Below are positions 1 to 5,059 of a DNA stretch of 6,158 nucleotides, piece after piece (positions within the stretch are counted from its first letter, which is position 1; each line of letters begins with the position of its first letter). The notes beneath the pieces were generated by a model. That model made no database searches. It was given only the letters and a program-made list of their open reading frames with translations, and was not told where the DNA came from. Source of the DNA: JBEVEP01 sp040512755 (GTDB lineage Bacteria; Pseudomonadota; Alphaproteobacteria; Rhizobiales; Rhizobiaceae); the NCBI GenBank assembly GCA_040512755.1, contig JBEVEP010000362.1, positions 1 through 6,158 of the forward strand, written 5' to 3'. Position numbers and translations under genes: made by a program.

Positions 1-1149
1 CCGATCATGCACCACCTGTTCCTCGGCATCGATCCGACGGAGCTCGGCCAGGCGCCTTTCGCGCTCGCCGTCTCCGGCTCGCTCCAATACTGGGCGCATG
101 AGATCGACATCGACGTCAACCGTGGTGCGCGGCTCTATATGCTACCTTGCATCGCCGGCCATGTCGGCGCCGATGCGGCCGGAGCGACGCTTTCCGAAGG
201 CCCTTACCGGCAGGACAAGATGATGCTGCTGGTGGATGTCGGGACCAACGCCGAAATCGTACTGGGCAACAAGGAACGGGTGGTCGCGGCGTCCTCACCT
301 ACCGGACCGGCCTTCGAAGGCGCCGAGATTTCGTCCGGCCAGCGCGCTGCTCCCGGCGCGATCGAGCGCGTCCGCATCGATCCGGAGACACTGGAGCCGA
401 AATACCGCGTGATCGGGGTTGAGAAATGGTCGGACGAAGAAGGCTTTGAAGACGAATCCTGGGCGACCGGCGTCACCGGCATCTGTGGCTCGGCCATCAT
501 CGAGGTCGTCGCCGAGATGTACCTGTCAGGCATCATCTCGGAAGACGGCGTCATCAATGGTTCACTCGCCGCCAGCTCGGCGCGTATCATCCAGAACGGC
601 CGTACTTTCTCTTACCTGCTGCGCGAAGGCCGCGAGGGCGAACCGAGGATCACTGTTACCCAGAACGATATCCGCGCGATCCAGCTCGCCAAGGCCGCAC
701 TTTACGCCGGCGTGAAGCTCTTGATGGAAAAACAGGGCGTCGAGACCGTCGACACGATCCGCTTCGCGGGCGCATTCGGCTCCTTCATCGACCCCAAATA
801 CGCGATGGTTCTCGGCCTCATTCCCGATTGTGATCTGTCGGAGGTCAAGGCGGTGGGTAACGCAGCCGGCACCGGCGCACTAATGGCCCTTCTCAACCGC
901 AATCATCGCCGCGAGATCGAGCAAACGGTGAGCCGGATCGAAAAGATCGAAACCGCCCTGGAGCCGCATTTCCAGCAACTCTTCATCAACGCGATGGCGC
1001 TTCCGAACAAGGTCGATCCGTTCCCGAGGCTTGCAGCACAAGTCACGCTGCCGCCGCGCAAGGTGCTTTCGGAAGGCGCCGAGGCCGGAGACAACGCACC
1101 GCGCCGCCGCTCCCGGGAAGAACGCGCAGCCCGCCGTGGACGGGGATGA
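1..1149 (+). CDS. RACo-like corrinoid activation ATPase (DUF4445/ASKHA), 5' partial
   Basis: Family knowledge: these cytoplasmic iron-sulfur ATPases couple ATP hydrolysis to reduction of inactive cob(II)alamin in corrinoid methyl-transfer proteins. The frame is open from base 1 (two codons, Pro-Ile, before the first ATG at base 7), and 380 residues from that ATG are far short of the roughly 600-700 usual in the family. The true start and any N-terminal 2Fe-2S ferredoxin domain therefore lie upstream. Counting from that ATG, the ASKHA motifs appear in order: LLVDVGTNAE (74-83, phosphate loop), GPAFEGAEISSG (100-111), TGVTGICGSA (154-163), RFAGAFGSFID (252-262) and GNAAGTGAL (284-292, adenosine side). 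The C-terminus ends in a very basic tail (RRRSREERAARRGRG) that looks disordered. I infer that corrinoid methyltransferase genes lie upstream, as is usual in rhizobia. Database copies are sometimes labelled drug:proton antiporter, which these motifs do not support. Confidence 0.9.
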   Translation, partial: PIMHHLFLGIDPTELGQAPFALAVSGSLQYWAHEIDIDVNRGARLYMLPCIAGHVGADAAGATLSEGPYRQDKMMLLVDVGTNAEIVLGNKERVVAASSPTGPAFEGAEISSGQRAAPGAIERVRIDPETLEPKYRVIGVEKWSDEEGFEDESWATGVTGICGSAIIEVVAEMYLSGIISEDGVINGSLAASSARIIQNGRTFSYLLREGREGEPRITVTQNDIRAIQLAKAALYAGVKLLMEKQGVETVDTIRFAGAFGSFIDPKYAMVLGLIPDCDLSEVKAVGNAAGTGALMALLNRNHRREIEQTVSRIEKIETALEPHFQQLFINAMALPNKVDPFPRLAAQVTLPPRKVLSEGAEAGDNAPRRRSREERAARRGRG

Positions 1150-1257
1150 TCTGGCATCCGGGAAGCAACAGCACCAGGGTGTTCACCTATCTGCTACCCT
1201 TGCTGTCCCGATGACACTCAATCAGTGAACGAAACTGGGTAGATGTGCCCATTTTGC

Positions 1258-1283
1258 TGCCCCACACAAAGGGGCATTATTGT
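1258..1283 (+). terminator. Possible terminator of the ATPase gene
   Basis: A perfect 6-bp stem, TGCCCC (1258-1263) with GGGGCA (1271-1276), has a 7-base loop and is followed by TTATTGT. It lies about 110 bases after the stop codon of the ATPase gene. The stem is short and the T tract broken, so it is a weak terminator at best. The same bases also contain TTGCTG (1254-1259) and TATTGT (1278-1283), spaced 18 bases apart, which could instead be a weak -35/-10 pair for the RNA that follows. Confidence 0.35.
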
Positions 1284-1419
1284 CTTGTCGCGATAGTCCC
1301 CCGCGACAGGTCCATCCGGCGGGCGCCTTGCACCTGCGTCTCCCAACCCCCCGTGGGATCCCGCCGGACGAACCCAAGGCACCGAACCTGGGTGAGAGAG
1401 CAATTCTCTCACCCTTTTT
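1284..1419 (+). ncRNA. Candidate intergenic small RNA with C-rich loops
   Basis: No convincing reading frame covers this stretch, but it is densely structured and ends in a strong intrinsic terminator. Hairpin 1 is a 9-bp stem with one G-T pair (1284-1292 with 1302-1310; core TGTCGCG/CGCGACA) and a loop ending in four C. Hairpin 2 has an outer perfect 9-bp stem, TCCGGCGGG (1315-1323) with CCCGCCGGA (1360-1368). Inside it a smaller stem, TCCCA (1341-1345) with TGGGA (1354-1358), presents the loop ACCCCCCG. The terminator hairpin comes last. C-rich single-stranded loops are typical of alphaproteobacterial trans-acting RNAs that pair with Shine-Dalgarno sequences; that this RNA does so is inference. 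The 5' end is uncertain because no strong promoter is visible. I could not match it to a named RNA family, including 6S RNA and the rhizobial alpha-r families, from memory. A long structured 3' UTR of the upstream gene is the alternative. Confidence 0.45.
1390..1419 (+). terminator. Strong rho-independent terminator
   Basis: A perfect 10-bp stem pairs GGGTGAGAGA (1390-1399) with TCTCTCACCC (1405-1414) around the 5-base loop GCAAT. Five consecutive T (1415-1419) follow directly. The T run fixes the direction as plus. It is 240 bases past the stop of the ATPase gene, unusually far for that gene's own terminator, which supports a separate RNA ending here. Confidence 0.85.
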
Positions 1420-1552
1420 GATCCCTATCGATCCGCGACAGTGCGTCCCAGCGGGCCGAGCCAGCGGTAAATACGTCAAAGTTAAATGCGTGCTGGGCAC
1501 GAAACGGCGATTGTGCAAGCGCTTCGCGCACCATACTCACGCGATGCATTTT

Positions 1553-1602
1553 CGGCGGCTGCATTGCCGAATGCCCCTGAAGCACCGGCAGCCGCCGCTT
1601 TT
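1553..1602 (+). terminator. GC-rich 10-bp hairpin with T-rich tail
   Basis: CGGCGGCTGC (1553-1562) is perfectly complementary to GCAGCCGCCG (1588-1597), with a 25-base loop, and is followed by CTTTTCTTG. On the plus strand it could be a terminator, although the loop is long. No gene ends just upstream. Bases 1420-1676 otherwise show no coding signal, so this may be part of a second structured RNA or a backup terminator. Confidence 0.35.
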
Positions 1603-1676
1603 CTTGCAATTGGCATCAGGCGCGGTTGCGACGTTCGCGCTCAGCGGTTCTGTGTTTGATTGAATCGCTGATCCGC

Positions 1677-1802
1677 TAACTCTTTGTTTTGACGCAATTC
1701 CGGACGGAAAACCGGTTCCCACTTTTCCTGGAATTGCTCTAACTCATTGTTTCAACGCAATTCCGGACGGAAAACCGGTTCCCACTTTTCCTGGAATTGC
1801 TC
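1677..1802. repeat. Two tandem copies of a rhizobial palindromic repeat
   Basis: Bases 1677-1739 and 1740-1802 are direct copies with a 63-base period, nearly identical from TAACTC to GGAATTGCTC. Each holds a palindrome: GCAATTCC, four bases, GGAAAA, an unpaired CCGGTTCCCAC loop, then TTTTCC, one base, GGAATTGC. The palindromes span 1694/1695-1737 and 1757/1758-1800. From memory this is the short palindromic sequence scattered through rhizobial chromosomes, similar in kind to RIME or REP elements, often found just after gene ends; I cannot confirm the family name here. Copy 2 abuts the next gene on the minus strand and could form the terminal hairpin of its mRNA. Confidence 0.85.
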
Positions 1803-2107
1803 TATCGCCTCCGACCAACGCGGCGAACATCCACGATCCGCCCATCGCTCCGGCGCACGGCGATTTCATATCGATTGCGGCCGCGCCAGCCGCGGTAGAT
1901 AAAAAATCGTCCACGGCAGTCTATGCTCCGGACCTCACGGAAGCCGCGGTTGCGAATCCGGCGCGCGCCTTCCGCACATGTGATCGACCGTCCATTGTTG
2001 AGGCTGGTGCCGATCCTGATGTTGACGGTGACAGCGCTGGCCGGGGCCGGCAACGCAACCAATAATGCAAGCAAGAGTGCAAGGGACTTCAAGTACGATC
2101 CGCGCAT
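1802..2107 (-). CDS. Small secreted basic protein with one cysteine pair
   Basis: This 101-residue protein has a clear Sec signal peptide: MRGSYLK, a leucine/alanine-rich core at residues 8-19, and a likely cut after PAPASA (residue 25). The mature part is about 76 residues, strongly basic (arginine-rich), with exactly two cysteines (44 and 64) that could form a disulfide in the periplasm. Its tail reads IAVRRSDGRIVDVRRV. Similar short secreted proteins occur in rhizobia as hypothetical proteins; I know no function. The chosen ATG is preceded by GGAGTGGAGCA, giving a plausible ribosome binding site, and fits the signal peptide. The TAG stop falls on the outer edge of the palindromic repeat. 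The gene diverges from the DUF1236 gene across 288 bases. Confidence 0.8.
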   Translation of the reverse strand: MRGSYLKSLALLLALLVALPAPASAVTVNIRIGTSLNNGRSITCAEGARRIRNRGFREVRSIDCRGRFFIYRGWRGRNRYEIAVRRSDGRIVDVRRVGRRR

Positions 2108-2395
2108 TGCTCCACTCCGTGTTCGGCCGGTAGCTATAGCATCGTAAAAACAAACGGCAGGTACGGAGCATAGTGAGCTCTCGCACTGGTTGCAACGAGA
2201 TCGTCCGGTTGAACGGAAGGGGCAGCGAGCCCTTCGGACCGCGCCCCATTTCCCAGTAAAAGTCTACCTCCTGGGGTGCAAAGTGAGGAGCATCAGGCTC
2301 CTTCACTACAAGTCATCAGCCTTAACACACTTCACATCTGGGGAACCGTTCCGGCTGCCAGCGGTTAGTTTGCATATCAAACCCAGGAGGCAGAA
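2108..2395. promoter_or_regulatory. Divergent intergenic region with two hairpins
   Basis: This gap must hold the promoters of both secreted-protein genes. One hairpin is GAAGGGGC/GCCCTTC (2216-2223 with 2229-2235, one bulged G, loop AGCGA). A second is AGTGAGGAGC with GCTCC-T-TCACT (2282-2307, one bulged T, loop ATCAG), about 90 bases before the DUF1236 start. On the minus strand, GCTATAGC (near 2129-2136) is a possible -10 for the leftward gene, without a good -35. I see no protein gene here. Confidence 0.4.
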
Positions 2396-2701
2396 ATGAC
2401 TTTCCGAAGCATGATTGCAACTAGCGTCCTTCTCGCTGGAACCTCTTTTGCGGCCGCCCAGGCTGTCGTGATAACTCCCCAACAAGAGACTGTAGTCCGG
2501 GAGTACGTGAGAACTAATCCAGTCGTGGTGGATCGTCCGTCCAACTTTGAGCTCATAGTCGGGGCGATCATACCGGATATTCTCAAGCCGGGCGAACTTG
2601 CCGAAAATACGCTGCCTAACAGGTATCAATACGTCGTCATCGACGGCCGGACGGCACTGATCGACCCGCAGACACGCAGAGTCGTCCACATCATGAACTG
2701 A
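2396..2701 (+). CDS. DUF1236 family secreted protein
   Basis: The 101-residue product begins with a signal peptide (MTFRSMIATSVLLAGTSFAAAQA, likely cut near residue 23), so it acts in the periplasm or beyond. The mature part starts VVITPQQETVVREYV, matching the ITPEQ..VIREYV opening seen in DUF1236 proteins. It ends with RYQYVVIDGRTALIDP and TRRVVHI (residues 76-99), the most conserved piece of that family. DUF1236 is common in rhizobia and bradyrhizobia and has no established function; the C-terminal piece resembles a small PRC- or RcnB-like beta module, which is only an impression. The start is secure: AGGAGG at 2385-2390 lies 5 bases before the ATG. It is probably a single-gene unit, ending at the hairpin shared with the convergent GYD gene. 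Confidence 0.88.
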   Translation: MTFRSMIATSVLLAGTSFAAAQAVVITPQQETVVREYVRTNPVVVDRPSNFELIVGAIIPDILKPGELAENTLPNRYQYVVIDGRTALIDPQTRRVVHIMN

Positions 2702-2761
2702 CGCCAGACAGAAGGATTATGCCTCAGCCGGGAACGTCAAGTCAGCACCGGGGGTCCGGCA

Positions 2762-2809
2762 AAACATCGGTTCTGGCAGCGGATCGAACCTCCGCTGCCA
2801 GAGATGTTT
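2762..2809. terminator. Bidirectional terminator hairpin between convergent genes
   Basis: A perfect 12-bp stem, TCTGGCAGCGGA (2772-2783) with TCCGCTGCCAGA (2791-2802), closes a 7-base loop. It is extended by 7 more pairs, AAACATC (2762-2768) with GATGTTT (2803-2809), with only three unpaired bases (GGT) on one side. It stands between the plus-strand DUF1236 gene and the minus-strand GYD gene. The minus-strand product ends GATGTTTTG and the plus one GATGTTTC, so the T runs are short but present on both sides. Confidence 0.65.
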
Positions 2810-2822
2810 CAACCAGGTGGTC

Positions 2823-3155
2823 TTAATTTGCCGGGGACTTGTAGGAAGATGCGATTTTGCCCGCCTTCTCTTGGGCCGCCTTGAATTCCGCGCCCGAGTA
2901 TGCGCGCACGGTTTTGACATTCGATACTGCTCCTGATGCGCTGACGACGAGAAGTGCGGGGATCAGGTCAGCACCGTCGGCGAATTCCGCGATTGCCATC
3001 CAGTCGGTTTCGCCGGTCGTGACGTAGTAAGAACGCAGCTTCCCGCCTGCTGCTTCCATGATGCCACGGGCCGCCACTTCACGGTCCGATGGCTTGTCAA
3101 TCAGTCCCTTCGCTGCCGTGGCTGAATAGCACCCTGTGATGATGAACAGTGGCAT
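2823..3155 (-). CDS. GYD domain-containing protein
   Basis: The 110-residue protein covers the whole GYD domain (PF08734), a small ferredoxin-like alpha/beta fold of uncertain role found widely in bacteria, usually around 95-110 residues. It opens MPLFIITGCYSATAAKGLID, as in relatives starting with a short beta strand and F/YT..G. The signature that names the family, G-Y/E-x-D, appears as TTGETDWMAIAEF (residues 47-59). The later NVKTVRAYSGAEF (79-91) matches the conserved ..T.RAFS..EF stretch. No signal peptide is seen, so it should be cytoplasmic. GGGAGAG lies about 8-14 bases before the ATG. A 24-base inverted repeat sits 20 bases upstream of the start, suggesting repressor or activator control. 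It is transcribed alone, converging on DUF1236. Confidence 0.88.
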   Translation of the reverse strand: MPLFIITGCYSATAAKGLIDKPSDREVAARGIMEAAGGKLRSYYVTTGETDWMAIAEFADGADLIPALLVVSASGAVSNVKTVRAYSGAEFKAAQEKAGKIASSYKSPAN

Positions 3156-3175
3156 AGGACACTCTCCCTCAATAG

Positions 3176-3199
3176 TTGGCAGATCGGGTGACCTGCCAA
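3176..3199. promoter_or_regulatory. Inverted repeat upstream of the GYD gene (operator candidate)
   Basis: TTGGCAG (3176-3182) and CTGCCAA (3193-3199) are perfect inverted arms around a 10-base centre that adds two more complementary pairs after one mismatch. The repeat starts 20 bases before the GYD start codon, where a dimeric regulator or an mRNA hairpin could act. Read on the minus strand, TTGGCA could also serve as a -35 element. Confidence 0.45.
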
Positions 3200-3256
3200 A
3201 TATTCAGTATCTCTCAAATCTTGGCGTTAGACGAGCATTGGGCCGAGCCTTATTGC

Positions 3257-3292
3257 AGAATAAGAAAGGCCAGCAAAGCGAAGTCCTGGCCT
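3257..3292 (-). terminator. Likely terminator of the 32-codon gene
   Basis: On the minus strand AGGCCAG (3292-3286) pairs perfectly with CTGGCCT (3273-3267) across a 12-base loop, and TTCTTATTCT follows. It lies 78 bases after the TAG of the small minus-strand gene. The long loop makes it a moderate call. Confidence 0.45.
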
Positions 3293-3369
3293 ATCTACGC
3301 CGTCCCGGCTCCGCCTCTTCTTCTTCGCGACCATCGGCAGCTGTCTCTGCGCTTCCTCACTCGAACGTC

Positions 3370-3468
3370 CTAGCCGTGAAGCCGAATGGTGATGGTCCCG
3401 TTGTCGTTCGGCTTCGTCACCTCGCCGATCACCGTGATCGAGTCGCCTTCGGACAGTTTCGAGGCCAT
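3370..3468 (-). CDS. Very small conserved-looking protein, 32 residues
   Basis: The product is 32 residues: it begins MASKLSEGDSITVIGEV and ends GTITIRLHG before a TAG. The pattern EGD.I.V.GEVT...DNGT.TIRL predicts a short run of beta strands, like half of an OB- or SH3-like barrel; from memory, small rhizobial hypothetical proteins with this opening continue for roughly another 10-20 residues. A longer in-frame reading up to base 3654 exists, but the ATG at 3468 is preferred: AGAGGA lies 7 bases upstream of it, the upstream residues look non-coding, and the conserved-looking part begins here. The early stop may have cut off the end of the protein. No function can be assigned. Confidence 0.6.
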   Translation of the reverse strand: MASKLSEGDSITVIGEVTKPNDNGTITIRLHG

Positions 3469-3875
3469 CTCCTGTCCTCTTAATTCGTCAGAGGAAAGCA
3501 TTGTGGCGCGGCGAAATGACAATTCGGCAAAGCGGGGAGGCGAAAGTCCTCCGTCGCGAAAAGTCCTCCACAACGCTAAAGTCGCGAAAGATGCCGGAGG
3601 CTTCGCTGATTGTTTAAACGCAATCCGCTTGAAGCCAACCATGGTGCCAGCCACAAGGGCCCATTCCTGCCCAAAAATGCCGCAGGAAACAGAACCACCA
3701 TACCTTCATCGTTTGTTCCATCCTCTTTGCAATCGGCGAAATCGCGCATTGGACTGTTCAATTCGTCATCGTGACATCCGGTCGAGCTCAGGCGGCCGGC
3801 CGGCCGACAAGCCATTTGTTGACAAAATGGCGTTAGTGGATCCTTGATCGACGCTGCTGCATTGAGGCTTGGTCG
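3469..3875. other. Intergenic region between divergent genes
   Basis: This 407-base gap separates the 32-codon gene (minus) from the DUF5996 gene (plus), and I find no convincing protein in it. A long minus-strand frame that crosses it and runs far into the DUF5996 gene is a shadow of that gene. It contains two direct copies of GTCGCGAAA, at 3553-3561 and 3581-3589, and two of CGAAA(A)GTCCTCC, at 3541-3552 and 3557-3569, all upstream of the small gene. A GGCC-rich tract lies at 3791-3807. A short palindrome over TTGACA lies nearer the DUF5996 gene. Confidence 0.5.
3811..3831 (+). promoter_or_regulatory. Palindrome overlapping a TTGACA box
   Basis: GCCATTTG (3811-3818) is complementary to CAAAATGGC (3823-3831) with one extra base. 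Its centre carries TTGACA (3819-3824), a perfect -35 match, about 50 bases before the DUF5996 start. No good -10 is visible at 17 bases (CCTTGA), so the promoter is tentative; the palindrome could be an operator on it. Confidence 0.3.
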
Positions 3876-4820
3876 ATGAAAGAGCGTATCCAGGAAAGGT
3901 GGCCGGACATACCTTATGGGCCTTGGCGCGACACCTGTTCCGCGCTGCATCTTTATAGCCAAATCATCGGCAAATACCGGCTTGCCCGCACGCCTTGGCC
4001 GAACCATTCGTGGCACGCAACCCTCTATCTCAACGCTCGCGGCTTCACGACCGGGCTCGTTCCGGATGGACCTGGCGGGATCGAGCTGAGCTTCGACCTG
4101 ATCGATCATCAGCTGATTGGAATGGCCACCAATGGACTCACCGCTCGATTTCCGCTCCGGCCGATGTCGGTCGCAACCTTCCACGGTGGCGCGCTGGACC
4201 TTGTTCAAAAACTCGGCGGAACACCAAAATTCAATGGCAGGCCGAACGAAATCCTCAATGCCATTCCGTTCGTCGAGGATCGTGCCGAACGGCCCTATGA
4301 TGCAGATGCGGTGAACCGGTTCTTCCAGGCATCTGTGGTCGTGGCGTCGGTGTTCCAGACCTTCCGCACCGGATATCTCGGTAAGGTCAGTCCGGTGCAT
4401 CTCTTCTGGGGAAGCTTTGACCTCGCAGTAACACGCTTTTCGGGCCGACCAGCCCCCCTGCACCCCGGTGGCATCCCTTCCCTACCTGACGAAGTCACTC
4501 GCGAGGCCTACAGCCACGAAGTTTCGTCAGCAGGCTTCTGGCCCGGCGGAGGAGCAGTCGATTTTCCGGCCTTCTATTCCTACGCCTACCCGACTCCGGT
4601 TGGCTTCGCGGGTGCCAGGATTTCCCCCGATGCCGCATATTGGGACAAGAACCTCGGGGAGTTCCTGTTGCCCTATGACGCCGTTCGCCGCGCTGCTGAC
4701 CCGGACGCCAGCCTCATCGGCTTTCTGGAGAGCACATACCGTGCCGCGGCCGACCTCGCCGGTTTTGATGCTGCACTCGAATGCGCAATCGGCCAGCCTC
4801 GGAGGCCTCGCCCCCTGTAG
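3876..4820 (+). CDS. DUF5996 family protein
   Basis: The 314-residue protein matches the DUF5996 family over its full usual length of about 300 residues. Diagnostic stretches, in order, are WRDTCSALHLYSQIIGKYRL (17-36), NHSWHATLYLNARGFTT (43-59), YDADAVNRFFQ (141-151), SPVHLFWGSFDLAVTRFSGR (172-191), VTREAYSHEVSSAGFWPGGG (207-226), FYSYAYPTPVGFA (233-245), and LGEFLLPYDAVRRAADPDAS (260-279). It lacks a signal peptide and membrane segments, so it is probably cytoplasmic. The many conserved His, Trp, Glu and Ser residues in the SHE and FWGSFD motifs look like an active or binding site, but no reaction is known to me. The start has only a weak binding site (TGAGG about 9-13 bases upstream); no better ATG exists. 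The gene stands alone, and its stop codon lies inside a hairpin. Confidence 0.9.
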   Translation: MKERIQERWPDIPYGPWRDTCSALHLYSQIIGKYRLARTPWPNHSWHATLYLNARGFTTGLVPDGPGGIELSFDLIDHQLIGMATNGLTARFPLRPMSVATFHGGALDLVQKLGGTPKFNGRPNEILNAIPFVEDRAERPYDADAVNRFFQASVVVASVFQTFRTGYLGKVSPVHLFWGSFDLAVTRFSGRPAPLHPGGIPSLPDEVTREAYSHEVSSAGFWPGGGAVDFPAFYSYAYPTPVGFAGARISPDAAYWDKNLGEFLLPYDAVRRAADPDASLIGFLESTYRAAADLAGFDAALECAIGQPRRPRPL

Positions 4821-4827
4821 GCCTCCG
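4800..4827. terminator. Hairpin spanning the DUF5996 stop codon
   Basis: CGGAGGCCT (4800-4808) and AGGCCTCCG (4819-4827) form a perfect 9-bp stem with a 10-base loop. The TAG stop (4818-4820) falls at the loop/right-arm junction. There is no T run after it, so intrinsic termination is doubtful; it may protect the mRNA 3' end. The rest of the gap to 5059 holds no gene, only a perfect 14-bp palindrome CGCAGCGCGCTGCG at 4866-4879. Confidence 0.4.
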
Positions 4828-5059
4828 TCGCCCACCGCTGGATGCCGCGTAGCTTTTGCGTCATCCGCAGCGCGCTGCGAACCGCTAGGTACAAACAGGA
4901 GCGTCACGAACAAAAATGTGCGTTCTTGCTGATCGCACACCAACTTTCATATCGTGACCCACAATAGTGCTTGGTCGATCGGGGTCAGCGGCGCGTCCCG
5001 CGTTTGACCTGAGTACGAGCATCTCTCCAAACCCCGAGCACCGAGCATGAGGTAGTGTC

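Noticed and set aside
1150..1420. Cobalamin riboswitch near the corrinoid-related gene
   Set aside because: The region is downstream of the gene and I do not find the conserved B12 box, so the hairpins are not a cobalamin riboswitch on present evidence.
1280..1663. A 127-codon plus-strand frame across the structured intergenic region
   Set aside because: It runs through the candidate RNA and its terminator, has no ribosome binding site, and its translation (many Pro, Arg and His) resembles no protein I know.
1677..1802. CRISPR-like repeat
   Set aside because: Only two adjacent copies with no spacer between them, and the unit is a palindromic dispersed repeat of rhizobia; no cas genes are present.
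3502..3654. Longer N-terminus for the 32-residue protein
   Set aside because: The upstream in-frame residues look like translated non-coding DNA and the earlier ATGs lack a binding site, while the ATG at 3468 has one.
3576..4463. A 295-codon minus-strand open frame
   Set aside because: It lies antisense to the DUF5996 gene, whose protein has clear family motifs throughout. The antisense product is low in recognisable motifs and typical of a GC-rich shadow frame.
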